Source of the DNA: Thermobaculum terrenum ATCC BAA-798
GTDB taxonomy: Bacteria > Chloroflexota > Chloroflexia > Thermobaculales > Thermobaculaceae
NCBI RefSeq assembly: GCF_000025005.1
Contig: NC_013526.1
Span: 744,001-808,000 of the forward strand
DNA: 64,000 nt
Direction: 5' to 3'
A program made the translations under genes and the position numbers. The notes below the pieces were generated by a model that was not told the origin of the DNA, made no database searches, and worked only from the letters and a program-made list of their open reading frames with translations. This document shows positions 24,773 to 33,602 of this stretch, piece by piece (positions within the stretch are counted from its first letter, which is position 1; each line of letters begins with the position of its first letter).

Positions 24773-25870
24773 ATGGCCAACCTGATGGACAAGTTTATAG
24801 GGTGTATCGCCGGCTCATGGGTGGGCTCCGCCATGGGTGCACCAGTGGAGGGTTGGTCCTTTGAGGAGATCGAGCGACGCTACGGCACGCTCGACCGCAT
24901 GCTCCTGTACAAGCACAATATCACCCACACCGATTGGGAGCGCCCTCCGGGCACCACCGAGGACGGCATAGAGCGGCAGAAGCTGATCGCCACGGCGATC
25001 ATCGACAAGCAGGACCGCATCGACTGCTACGACCTGGTGAACACCTGGCTGCGCGACCTCAGCCCCGCCAAGATGCTGTTCAAGATGGAGAAGTTCGATA
25101 TCTCTCTCCTCGAGTGGGCCAGGGCAGGCGTAGAGCCCACAGAGCTTGGCAGACTGGTGCCGTTCGGAGAGCTGGTGACCGTGGCCAGGTCCTCCCACCC
25201 CATAGGGCTGATCAACGCGGGTGATCCCGAGTCGGCCGCCAGGGACACCTTCGAGGTCGGCCGGGTCTATGCCCCCGACGGCAGCGCAGCCCTGAGGTGG
25301 GGGGCGCTGTACAACGCCGCCGTCGCGGAGGCCTGCAGGGAGGAGGCCACCGTGGAGTCGGTGCTCGAGGTGACCCAGAGGTACGCACTCTACCGGGACT
25401 CGCGGGGGCTGAGGTCGATGTACGACTACATAGGGCAACAGCTGGAGTGGGCGCTGGAGCTGGGCACGACGCACAGGGAGCCCCAAGCCCTGAGAGAGGC
25501 GTTCTACCGGCATTACCACGGCGGGGAGCACATCCCCTACGGCGCCTCCTACGCCAGCGAGGTGGTCACGAAGGGGCTAGCTATATTCGCGGCCACGCAC
25601 GGTGATCCCCGGAAGGCCATCCTGTGCGCGGTCAACTTCGGACGGGACACCGACTGCCTGGCGGCCATCGCCGGCGGCCTGGCGGGCGCCCTCCGCGGCG
25701 CCGGGGAGATCCCCCAGGAGTGGATCTCGCAGGTCGACGAGGCTACCCGTCAGGACCCCTACACCAACAACCGCAGGACGATCCGGGAGACGGCCGAGGG
25801 GCTGCACGCCGCCTTCGTGGTCAGGCTCAGGCGGCTGAGGCGATACCTAGACGAGATGGAGGATAGGTAG
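24773..25870 (+). CDS. ADP-ribosylglycohydrolase family protein
   Basis: This protein of 365 residues belongs to the ADP-ribosylglycohydrolase (DraG/ARH) fold, which cleaves ADP-ribose from proteins or small molecules using two Mg ions. It has GCIAGSWVGSAMGAPVEG at the start, the first metal motif as TTEDGIERQKL (the family usually has T-D/E-D), and the second as NFGRDTDCLAAIAGGLAGALRG near residue 290. I chose the ATG at 24773 with AGGAAAG ahead. It directly precedes the PPC-domain gene (same strand, no gap). Many members of this branch act in nucleoside or sugar metabolism rather than on proteins, so the substrate is open. Confidence 0.9.
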   Translation: MANLMDKFIGCIAGSWVGSAMGAPVEGWSFEEIERRYGTLDRMLLYKHNITHTDWERPPGTTEDGIERQKLIATAIIDKQDRIDCYDLVNTWLRDLSPAKMLFKMEKFDISLLEWARAGVEPTELGRLVPFGELVTVARSSHPIGLINAGDPESAARDTFEVGRVYAPDGSAALRWGALYNAAVAEACREEATVESVLEVTQRYALYRDSRGLRSMYDYIGQQLEWALELGTTHREPQALREAFYRHYHGGEHIPYGASYASEVVTKGLAIFAATHGDPRKAILCAVNFGRDTDCLAAIAGGLAGALRGAGEIPQEWISQVDEATRQDPYTNNRRTIRETAEGLHAAFVVRLRRLRRYLDEMEDR

Positions 25871-26281
25871 ATGCGGGTGTCAACGACCTCGGCCGGCAAG
25901 GTAGTGCTGGTCAGGTTTGATCCCGACGAGGACCTGCTGGTGGGGCTGCGCGGCGCCGTTGAGGCGGCGGGGCTGCGACAGGCTGCCATAGTCAGTGGTG
26001 TGGGATCTCTCCGACGCTTCCGGGCGCACGTGGTGGGCAAGCCGGAGCTACCTACAGTGGATAAGTTCTTTCAAGGCGAGGGCCCCTACGACATCCTAGC
26101 GGTCACTGGACTCGTGATAGCAAGCAGGGTACATGCACACATCACTGTGGCCAACACCGAGCGGACGTTGGGCGGGCACCTGGAGGAGGGGTGCAGGGTG
26201 CTGACCTTCGCGGTGGTGACCCTGCTCGAGCTGCCCGAGGCCGAGATCGCCGGATGGGACAGCGTGGGCCCGCTGCGCTAG
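25871..26281 (+). CDS. PPC (DUF296) domain protein
   Basis: This 136-residue single-domain protein has the plant-and-prokaryote-conserved fold, which forms trimers with a metal site. The pattern VSGVGSLRRF, VHAHITVANTERTLGGHLEEGCRV carries the conserved His residues (HAH and GGHL). Bacterial members are usually of unknown function and may bind a metal or ligand. It starts immediately after the ADP-ribosylglycohydrolase stop, so the two are probably co-translated. Its stop codon shares the palindrome CTAG with the stop codon of the convergent methyltransferase gene. Confidence 0.88.
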   Translation: MRVSTTSAGKVVLVRFDPDEDLLVGLRGAVEAAGLRQAAIVSGVGSLRRFRAHVVGKPELPTVDKFFQGEGPYDILAVTGLVIASRVHAHITVANTERTLGGHLEEGCRVLTFAVVTLLELPEAEIAGWDSVGPLR

Positions 26282-27432
26282 ATCTCCTCGGACAGGAGAG
26301 ACAGACCCCGCAGCACGGGCGACATCAGCCCTTTGTGGGCCACGAGCACCTTGAAGCCGCCCAGGCCATCCGGCCTGACGAGCTCCTCCACCTGCGCCCT
26401 GACTTGCTCGAACTCTCGCGTGCTCTTCGCCCTGCGCAGGGCCCACTCCACGGCCTCTCCGATCCCCAGCGCCGCCAGGAAGTAGCCCTGCGTGGTGTAC
26501 CCCGTGACCTCGCCCCCAGCCTCGCGCACCGTCTCCGCCAGCGCGCTGAAGTTGACGTGGGCGGTGATGTCCTGCTCTCCCACGCGCCGCAGGGGATCGC
26601 GGTTCTGGGTGTGGCGGTAGTAGCAGGTCAGGGTGCCGTCCGGATGGTCGGGGCCGTGCACCTCCTCCGCCCTACCACCGTAGTCGATCGTGAGGAAGAA
26701 CCCCCGCCTCAGGGATCGCACGACCCTCCTCGCCCAATCGATCGCGCGCAGGTTGGCCTCCGCCTGCTGCCCGGGCCGCAGCGCCCTCCCCCAACGCTCG
26801 ACGTAGGCCTCCAGGCGCCTATCGGACGGCTCCCCCGGCGCCAGGCCGAGCGCCAGCCCATCATCCACCACCCACAGCTCATCGATCCCCGCACCCGTCA
26901 TCCTGATGCGGTGGAACGGCAGAGCGTCGGCGAGCTCGTTGGACAGGCACACGCCGATGATGCTGTCCTCTTCGAGGTCCGCGTCGTCGGCCCAGCTAAC
27001 CGGCAGCCTCCATAGGTGCTCCCGCTGCCGCTCCCTTGCGGCTGGCGACACCTCCACGATGAGGTAGCGGACGGCACGGTAGAACTCGGGGTGGGCGGCG
27101 CCAGCCCACCCAAGCAGGTCGGCCGCGAGCAGGCCCTTGCCCGCGCCGTGCTCCACGACGTGGAAGGGGTCCGGGCGGCCCAGCAGCTCCCACATCTCCA
27201 CCACCTGCCTCCCGAGGGTGGCCCCGAACAGGGGGGAGACGTCGGTGCTGGTGTAGTAGTCGCCCTCCGGCCCTATCCTCGGTCCTCCCGCCGAGTAGTA
27301 GCCGTGGGCTGGATGGTACAGCGCCAGATCCATAAAGCGCTCGAAGGTGATCCTGCCGCGCTCGGCTATCTCGCGCCTTATGATCCTCAGCAGCTGGGGG
27401 TTACCCTTCGGCTCCCGCGCCCCTGAGCTCAT
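26278..27432 (-). CDS. SAM-dependent methyltransferase, MidA/NDUFAF7 family
   Basis: This 384-residue protein belongs to the COG1565 family. Its mitochondrial members methylate an arginine of the complex I subunit NDUFS2. The start is typical: ITFERFMDLALYHPAHGYY, GDYYTSTDVSPLFGATLGRQVVEMW, then motif I as VVEHGAGKGLLAADLL and the later FFLTIDYGGRAEE segment. The gene overlaps the HIT gene upstream by about 30 bases and is convergent with the PPC gene (overlap of four bases). A role in complex I assembly or another protein methylation is inference from the eukaryotic family. Confidence 0.92.
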   Translation of the reverse strand: MSSGAREPKGNPQLLRIIRREIAERGRITFERFMDLALYHPAHGYYSAGGPRIGPEGDYYTSTDVSPLFGATLGRQVVEMWELLGRPDPFHVVEHGAGKGLLAADLLGWAGAAHPEFYRAVRYLIVEVSPAARERQREHLWRLPVSWADDADLEEDSIIGVCLSNELADALPFHRIRMTGAGIDELWVVDDGLALGLAPGEPSDRRLEAYVERWGRALRPGQQAEANLRAIDWARRVVRSLRRGFFLTIDYGGRAEEVHGPDHPDGTLTCYYRHTQNRDPLRRVGEQDITAHVNFSALAETVREAGGEVTGYTTQGYFLAALGIGEAVEWALRRAKSTREFEQVRAQVEELVRPDGLGGFKVLVAHKGLMSPVLRGLSLLSEEI

Positions 27433-27916
27433 CGGCCAGCGCCTCCTTGAGCTTGTGGTAGCTCTCCTCCAGCCTCTCGGGGATCACCTTCACGTCCGCC
27501 AGGGACGGCATGAAGTTGACGTCGCCCACCCACCGAGGCACGACGTGGATGTGCAGGTGATCGGGCACCCCCGCGCCAGCGCACCTGCCCAAGTTCATCC
27601 CGATGTTGAATCCCTGGGCCCCAAATCCCCTCTCCAGCGCCCCGACGCACAGCTGCACCAGCCTCATCATCTCCAGCATGGTCTGGGGCGGGAGGTCGGC
27701 CATCCGGCCGATGTGCTCGTACGGCACGACCATGACGTGGCCCGGGTTGTAAGGGAAGCGGTTGAGGATGATGTACGCCATGTCTCCCCTGTGGAGCAGC
27801 AGGTTCCCCTCATCGCGCTCCTCCTGGGGAAACCTACAGAAGATGCACCCGTCGCTGCTCGCGTTGCCCGTGACGTACTCGGATCGCCATCCACTCCAGA
27901 GTCTCTGCATGTCCAT
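27401..27916 (-). CDS. HIT-family nucleotide hydrolase or phosphorylase
   Basis: This 171-residue protein has the histidine-triad motif HLHIHVVPRW near residue 115 and a CIFC zinc pair near residue 25, with LNRFPYNPGHVMVVPYEHI between. The layout resembles the Ap4A phosphorylase-like or Fhit-like HIT proteins of Actinobacteria and Chloroflexi. It would cleave dinucleoside polyphosphates or nucleotide adducts through the middle His of the triad. It lies upstream of and overlaps the MidA-family gene, so the two are co-transcribed. Confidence 0.92.
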   Translation of the reverse strand: MDMQRLWSGWRSEYVTGNASSDGCIFCRFPQEERDEGNLLLHRGDMAYIILNRFPYNPGHVMVVPYEHIGRMADLPPQTMLEMMRLVQLCVGALERGFGAQGFNIGMNLGRCAGAGVPDHLHIHVVPRWVGDVNFMPSLADVKVIPERLEESYHKLKEALADELRGAGAEG

Positions 27917-27999
27917 CTCCCTATGCGTTATCTCGCTGCACCGTTATACTGAGTTAGAAGATCTGCAATCTACTGTAGCACACGAGCTCAAGGGGTGAG

Positions 28000-28974
28000 A
28001 TGAGGTACCTGGTGACCGGTGCCACCGGGTTCATAGGTTCGAAGCTAGTCTGGGAGCTACTGCAGCGCGGCCACGAGGTGGTGGCGCTGGTACGCAATCC
28101 CAGGAAGAGCGGTGCCCTGCGGGAGCTAGGGGCTGAGGTGAGGCACGGAGACATCACCGACAGATCCGCGGTGGTGGCGGCCATGCGGGACGTGGACGGC
28201 GTGTTCCACGTGGCCGCGCGCTATAAGATAGGGGATCGCGACAAGCAGGCCCTCTACAGGACCAACGTCGAGGGCACTCGCCAAGTGCTGGAGGCCATGG
28301 CCGAGCTCGGGATACCTCGCGGGGTGTACACCAGCAGCATAGCGGTCTTCTCGGACACCAAGGGCCACATACCAGACGAGTCCTACAGGCACGAGGGGCC
28401 GTTCCTCAACGAGTACGAGCGCACCAAGTGGATCGCTCACTACGAAGTAGCACTGCCGATGATCGCCCGGGGGCTGCCGCTGGTGATCGTCATGCCCGGC
28501 GTCGTCTACGGTCCAGGGGACACCAGCCTCGTGCACACCCTCCTGCGGCTGTACCTGCGAGGCGTGTTGCTGGCCGTGCCTGGAGGCGTGACTTACTCCT
28601 GGACCTACGTCGACGACGTGGTCGAGGGCCACATCTCGGCCATGGAGCGAGGCAGGGAGGGGGAGAGCTACATCCTGGCCGGCCCCGGGGTCTCGCTGCG
28701 GGAGGTGCTGCGGGTGGCCTCCGAGCTCACCGGTGTGCCGGCCCCCAAGCTGGAGGTGCCCCCAAGGCTCATCTCGATGGCCTCCGTGCTCGCCTCGGGC
28801 CTGGAGCGGGTGGTGCCGCTCCCGCCGCTGCTGGCCTCCGAGACGCTACGGACCATCGCAGGCACCACCTACCTGGGGAACAGCGCGAAGGCCGGGCGGG
28901 AGCTCGGGTTCTCTCCCCGCGAGCTTCGGGAGGGCCTGGAGCCCACCCTGCAGTACGAGAAATCAAGGCTTTGA
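28000..28974 (+). CDS. NAD-dependent epimerase/dehydratase, extended SDR
   Basis: This 324-residue extended short-chain dehydrogenase/reductase has the NAD(P) motif VTGATGFIGSKL at residues 4-15, D-I-T-D (cofactor region) near 50, FHVAA near 70 and the active-site YERTK (YxxxK). The overall pattern is close to the HpnA-like/dihydroflavonol-reductase branch (MPGVVYGPGD, YILAGPGVSLRE). It would reduce or epimerise a sugar nucleotide or a polycyclic lipid precursor. The start has AAGGGGTGAG six bases ahead of the ATG. It is divergent from the HIT gene. Confidence 0.9.
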   Translation: MRYLVTGATGFIGSKLVWELLQRGHEVVALVRNPRKSGALRELGAEVRHGDITDRSAVVAAMRDVDGVFHVAARYKIGDRDKQALYRTNVEGTRQVLEAMAELGIPRGVYTSSIAVFSDTKGHIPDESYRHEGPFLNEYERTKWIAHYEVALPMIARGLPLVIVMPGVVYGPGDTSLVHTLLRLYLRGVLLAVPGGVTYSWTYVDDVVEGHISAMERGREGESYILAGPGVSLREVLRVASELTGVPAPKLEVPPRLISMASVLASGLERVVPLPPLLASETLRTIAGTTYLGNSAKAGRELGFSPRELREGLEPTLQYEKSRL

Positions 28975-29041
28975 TGCATCCAATCTAAACCTTTTATCGT
29001 AAACTATAGTATAATCGGTCATAGATCATGGGAGGGGATGT

Positions 29042-32000
29042 ATGGCCGCGCCCTGGATAATACGCTCCAAGCTTAGCGCGCCGGCTCAGAAGTCGGGAAT
29101 TATCCATCGCAGGGCGCTCGTGGCTTGGTTCGCGCGCATGCAAAGGCACAAGCTCAGCCTGCTGACCGCACCGCCGGGCTACGGCAAGACCACCACTCTG
29201 TCCCTCTTCGCTCAGCGGCACCCGAGGACCGTGTGGTACACGCTCTCCAGCGCCGACGAGGATCCCAGCGTGTTCCTGCAGCACCTGGTGGCGGCCATGG
29301 GCACCTGCTGTGTTCTCGGGGAGGGCGAGGATCCATCGGCGTGGCTGCAGGGCTCGGACCTCGACAGGGCCCTGCTCGGCATCATCCACGCCATGCAAGG
29401 CTCGGCGGGCTTCGCCCTCGTGCTGGACGACTTCGATTGCGTCCGTGACCAGAGAGAGGTGCTGCGCCTGCTGGACTCCCTCATCACCTACTCCCCCCAG
29501 CAGGTGGTCTTCACCCTGGCCTCGAGGACGCGCGTCCACCTGCCCTGCATCCCCAAGCTCAGGGCTAGCGGCAGGCTGCTCCGGCTGGACTCCGAGATCT
29601 TCAGGTTCTCACGGGAGGACGTGGCGCAGCTACTTAGGGCCGAGGGCGTGCACCTGGGCACAGACGACCTCGAGACCGTATATGAGCTGACCGAGGGCTG
29701 GCCCCTGGGGGTCAGGATAGTGGCCCAGTACCTGGCCTCGGGTGCTACCCTGAGCGACCTGCGCGCCAAGCTCGCCTACAGGGGCAGCGAGCTGTACGAG
29801 TACCTCGCACAGGAGGTGATAAGCAAGCAACCCTCGGAGGTCGTAAGCTTCATGCTAGAATCCAGCCCGCTGCCGACGCTGGAGCCTGCGCTGCTGGACA
29901 AGGTGCTCGGGCGCAACGACAGCCAGCAGATGCTGGAGGACCTGGAGGAGCGCGGGCTGTTCGTCTCCAGGCTGGGAGAGGACAAGCTCAGGTATCACCC
30001 GCTGGTGAGGGACTACCTCCTAAGGCAGGCGCGTGCCGCCGGGGCACGCGTGGCGGAGGTGGCGCGCCGGGCTGCCAGGTACTACGATACTAAGGGCGAG
30101 CCGGAGCACGCCCTGGAGCTCTGGCTGCTGGGCGAGGACTACGACGAGATCTACAGCATGCTCGCCAGATGGGCGCCGCGCTGGCTGCGCGAGGGGCATT
30201 ACTCGCGCCTATTACGCGCGATCGAGAGCATCCCTGCCCCCAGGCTGGAGGATTACCCTGAGCTGACCTACTACAAAGCCAGGGCGCTGCAGGCCATGGG
30301 CAAGCTGCACACCGCCTTCGAGCTGTACGGCGAGGCCGCCAGGCGGTTCGAGGAGGAGGGAGATGGCAACTGGGTGTCCAGGGCGCTGCTGGGGAGGGCC
30401 AGCATCTACCGTGAGAAGGGACAGATCTCGCGCGCCGGCGACACCTACTTCCGCGTGCTCTCCCTGCTCGAGCCCGAGGACATCTCCACTAGGGCGGAGG
30501 TCGTCATGATGCTGGGGATCAGCGACGCCGCCTCGGGGCTGCTGGGCAGCGCCGAGCGGCGGCTGCGCGACGCCCTCGAGCTGTACGAGCTGGGGGAGGA
30601 CGCGGACGGCCAGTTCCACGTCTGGAACAACCTCGCGCAGGTGGTATACCTACGGCGAGGCGACTTCCCAAGAGCTCTCGAGGCCGCCTCGAAGGCCCGC
30701 CAGATAGCCACCGAGCTGGATGCAGACGTCTATATAGCTAGTGCCAACGCCACCCTAGCCACGGTGCTTTACATGCAGGGGGACTACGCGCGCGCCAGGC
30801 AACTTGCGGACGCCAACTATAACCTCGCAAGCCGCCTGGGCAACCAGGCTGAGACAATCGACGCCCTGGTAGTGAGAGCCCATACCCTGCGGTATGGCAG
30901 CGACCGGGACAAGCGCGCGGCGAAGGAGCTTTACAGTGATGTGCTCAACAGGATGTCTATCCTGGAGACTAATCGTCACCTTGCGGTAGAAGCGCTGCTC
31001 GGGCTCAGCTCCCTCCATCGCCTGCTCGGAGACCCCAAGGGCGCCGAGGGCTACGCCCAGCAGGCGGCGACGACCGCCGAGCGCATAGGTCACGAGTGGT
31101 TCCGGCAGGTGTGCCTCCTCGAAACGGCGTCGATTCTGGCTATGATGAATCGGCGGGAGGAAGCAATTGCCATGGCTTCGGCTTGCCTGGAGTGGTTCCG
31201 GTCCTGCGGAGATAGATACCATCAGGCACACAGCCTGCTGTTGCTGGCCTATCTGGAGGGCGAGGTAGAGCCCATGCTGAAGGTCGTGGAGGAGGGCGGG
31301 TACTGGGCACTGCTCTCCCGTGAGAGGTACTTCGCCCTGCCGCTCCTGGTCAGCGCCTTGGGCAACGCGGGCACAGCCGAGGCGGCCAAGCGCGCCCTCC
31401 TGACCATGGGAAGCGATGTCCTGGGAGACGCCCACAACTGGCTGCTGGGCGACGCCGCCGACGAATCCCAGCAGGGGGGCATGCTCCTGGGCTCGTTGAT
31501 CGACGACGCCGCGAAGTCGGCCACCTCGGCCTCCAAGCTACGCTCCCTGGCTGAGGAGGCCCTGCGACACATGATATCTCGCCCCCCCTACACCCTGTAC
31601 ATCCAGATGCTTGGAGGCTTCAGGGTGCTCCGAGGGGATGAGGTCGTGGGCGAGAGGGAGTGGCGAAGCACCAAGACTAGGATCCTGCTGCAGTTCCTGG
31701 CCTCTCATAGAGGACAGATGTTCCCCAAGGAGAGGCTGCTCGAGCTGCTATGGCCGGATATGGAGCCTGCAGCGGCCGATAACAACTTCAGATTCAGCCT
31801 GAGCATACTGACCAAGGTGCTGGAGCCGCATAGGCCGAAAGGCGCCCCCCCATACTATATCGTGCGCAGAAACGAAGCCTATGGACTGGACATGTCGGCC
31901 GACGTGGTGGTGGATACCGAGGAGTTCGAGGAGCTGGTGCGACAGGGCAAGGCGGCCTACCGTCAAGGCCTGCACGGCAGGGACGAGGCGATCGAGCTGT

Positions 32001-32368
32001 TGCGTAGGGCTATAGATCTCTACAAAGGCGACTACCTGCCGGAGAGCCTGTACGACGATTGGACATTGCTGGAGCGAGAGAGGCTGAGGGAGCTGTTCTT
32101 CGATGCCTCCTCCCACCTCTCCTTGCTGCTGCTGCAGGATGGGGAGTACGACGAGGTGATCAAGCTCGCCTGGCGCACGGTTGAGATGGACCCGTGCAGG
32201 GAGGAGTCCTACAGGCTACTAATCAGAGCGTACGCCGAGAAGGGCGATAGGATAGCCGCCATACGTGCCTACAAGCTATGCGCCTCCAACCTCCAGCGGG
32301 AATTGGGGATGGACCCCATGCCGGAGACACAGGAGCTATACAACCGTCTCCGTCAGAGCGGTTACTGA
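29042..32368 (+). CDS. Large transcriptional activator: STAND ATPase, TPR repeats and BTAD/SARP C-terminus
   Basis: This 1108-residue regulator has a MalT-like STAND ATPase at its N-terminus: Walker A in APPGYGKTTT (about residues 42-51) and Walker B in FALVLDDFDCV (about 124-134). A long helical TPR region of about residues 350-780 follows. The C-terminus (about 855-1105) is the BTAD/SARP part: a winged helix (IQMLGGFRVLRGDEVV, SRK-type contacts) and the bacterial activator TPR domain ending in CASNLQRELGMDPMPETQELY. Here the winged helix is C-terminal, unlike Streptomyces SARPs that carry it at the N-terminus. Such proteins switch on secondary metabolism or catabolic genes after ligand binding. 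TATAAT (29010-29015) and GGGAGGGG precede it; no target gene is obvious. Confidence 0.92.
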   Translation: MAAPWIIRSKLSAPAQKSGIIHRRALVAWFARMQRHKLSLLTAPPGYGKTTTLSLFAQRHPRTVWYTLSSADEDPSVFLQHLVAAMGTCCVLGEGEDPSAWLQGSDLDRALLGIIHAMQGSAGFALVLDDFDCVRDQREVLRLLDSLITYSPQQVVFTLASRTRVHLPCIPKLRASGRLLRLDSEIFRFSREDVAQLLRAEGVHLGTDDLETVYELTEGWPLGVRIVAQYLASGATLSDLRAKLAYRGSELYEYLAQEVISKQPSEVVSFMLESSPLPTLEPALLDKVLGRNDSQQMLEDLEERGLFVSRLGEDKLRYHPLVRDYLLRQARAAGARVAEVARRAARYYDTKGEPEHALELWLLGEDYDEIYSMLARWAPRWLREGHYSRLLRAIESIPAPRLEDYPELTYYKARALQAMGKLHTAFELYGEAARRFEEEGDGNWVSRALLGRASIYREKGQISRAGDTYFRVLSLLEPEDISTRAEVVMMLGISDAASGLLGSAERRLRDALELYELGEDADGQFHVWNNLAQVVYLRRGDFPRALEAASKARQIATELDADVYIASANATLATVLYMQGDYARARQLADANYNLASRLGNQAETIDALVVRAHTLRYGSDRDKRAAKELYSDVLNRMSILETNRHLAVEALLGLSSLHRLLGDPKGAEGYAQQAATTAERIGHEWFRQVCLLETASILAMMNRREEAIAMASACLEWFRSCGDRYHQAHSLLLLAYLEGEVEPMLKVVEEGGYWALLSRERYFALPLLVSALGNAGTAEAAKRALLTMGSDVLGDAHNWLLGDAADESQQGGMLLGSLIDDAAKSATSASKLRSLAEEALRHMISRPPYTLYIQMLGGFRVLRGDEVVGEREWRSTKTRILLQFLASHRGQMFPKERLLELLWPDMEPAAADNNFRFSLSILTKVLEPHRPKGAPPYYIVRRNEAYGLDMSADVVVDTEEFEELVRQGKAAYRQGLHGRDEAIELLRRAIDLYKGDYLPESLYDDWTLLERERLRELFFDASSHLSLLLLQDGEYDEVIKLAWRTVEMDPCREESYRLLIRAYAEKGDRIAAIRAYKLCASNLQRELGMDPMPETQELYNRLRQSGY

Positions 32369-32373
32369 CGGTA

Positions 32374-32511
32374 CTACCAACGGGAGCGCATCATCTCACC
32401 GTCGTCGTAGATCCCCAGCAGGTACAGCACGCAGCACACCAGCATCACCATCAACCACGCGGGCGAGAGCATGAGCCAGCACAACCAGTACTGCAGACTC
32501 CTCCGGGACAT
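32374..32511 (-). CDS. Small single-pass membrane protein, 45 residues
   Basis: This short frame reads MSRRSLQYWLCWLMLSPAW, then a hydrophobic stretch (about residues 8-34) and the polar tail YDDGEMMRSRW. A good ribosome-binding site (GTGGAGG) lies six bases before the ATG. It sits 74 bases downstream of the Gfo/Idh/MocA gene on the same strand and ends five bases from the convergent activator gene. The single hydrophobic helix with positive N-terminus suggests an inner-membrane small protein. I do not recognise a family. Confidence 0.5.
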   Translation of the reverse strand: MSRRSLQYWLCWLMLSPAWLMVMLVCCVLYLLGIYDDGEMMRSRW

Positions 32512-32585
32512 ACGCAGCCTCCACGGGGATTCAAAAGCTCGCTGGCTAATTAACTCCCCCTAGGAGGCGAAAGGTTCCAGCCTAG

Positions 32586-33590
32586 CTAGACGTGCTGCAC
32601 CCTCGATACCTGGGCACTACGGACCGATTCATAAGCTGCGTGTACAACCTCCACCGCACGCAGGCCATCCTCACCACTGGCCAGCGGCGTACGTCCCTCC
32701 CTGATGGCAGCAAGGAAGTCCTCGATCATTAGAGCATCTCCGTCCTCACCCCAGGGCAACTCGGCGGCACGCACTCGGGAGTTGCTGTAGAATTTGCTGT
32801 GCTGCGCCGTGTAGTTGAAGTCGGCGATGCCCTCCGTGCCGACCACCTGCAGAGTAACATCTCCCCAAGTGGGAAACGCCTTATTGGGCCGGGACCAGCT
32901 AGGGTCTAGGGTAACCACCACCCCGCCTTCCAGGCGCATCACTAGCAGGCCACAGTCCTCCACTCCCAAGTCCTCGTAGAAGCGTGTATCCGCCTCGGCA
33001 TACACGGACTCGAACTCACGCCCTGTCACGAAGCGCACCAGGTCCACGACGTGCACGGTGTGATCCGTGACGGCCCCACCCCCCGAGAGCTCGGGCTGCA
33101 CGAACCAGCCCCCAGGCATCGTGCCTCGGTTGGTACCCCTGATGGATACCAGCTCGCCCAGCTTGCCCCCCTCCAGGGCGGCCCTCAACTCAAAAGAGGC
33201 CGTGGCGTGGCGGACCGGAAAGGCGGTCCCCAGCAGCACGCCGGCCCTGCGGCAGGAGTCGACCATCTCGCGAGCGTCCCCCGGAGAGGTGGCCAGCGGC
33301 TTCTCGCACAGCACGTGCACCCCGGCGGAGGCGGCCGCCAGGGCGAGCTCCCTGTGCCGGGAGTTCTCCGCACAGATCACCACCCCATCGCAGGCCCCCA
33401 GCGCCCTCTCCAGGTCGGGCTCGTACCGCGTGTGGTACTCCTCGGCCTTGGCCTGGCCTCGCGCCGGGTCGTCGTCCCACAGGCACACCAGCTCGGCGTC
33501 CTCGCGACCACCCAGCACCCGGGCGTAGGAGTCGGCGTGCAGGTGGGCCGCGGACAATATGGCTACTCTTATCTTGGCGTTAGCGCTCAC
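32586..33590 (-). CDS. Gfo/Idh/MocA-family oxidoreductase (copy 1)
   Basis: This 334-residue NAD(P)-dependent sugar or polyol dehydrogenase has an N-terminal Rossmann fold (VAILSAAHLHADSYARVL near residue 9) and the EKP signature (HVLCEKPLA, about 93-101). Its central part includes WFVQPELSGGGAVTDHTVHVVDLVRF with the catalytic-region Asp/His. Family members oxidise sugars, inositols or related compounds. It is the last large gene of a leftward set with two further Gfo/Idh/MocA genes, a hexosaminidase and a beta-lactamase-fold hydrolase, suggesting catabolism of a modified amino sugar or other glycoside. Confidence 0.93.
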   Translation of the reverse strand: MSANAKIRVAILSAAHLHADSYARVLGGREDAELVCLWDDDPARGQAKAEEYHTRYEPDLERALGACDGVVICAENSRHRELALAAASAGVHVLCEKPLATSPGDAREMVDSCRRAGVLLGTAFPVRHATASFELRAALEGGKLGELVSIRGTNRGTMPGGWFVQPELSGGGAVTDHTVHVVDLVRFVTGREFESVYAEADTRFYEDLGVEDCGLLVMRLEGGVVVTLDPSWSRPNKAFPTWGDVTLQVVGTEGIADFNYTAQHSKFYSNSRVRAAELPWGEDGDALMIEDFLAAIREGRTPLASGEDGLRAVEVVHAAYESVRSAQVSRVQHV

Positions 33591-33602
33591 CTCAAGACCT
33601 CC

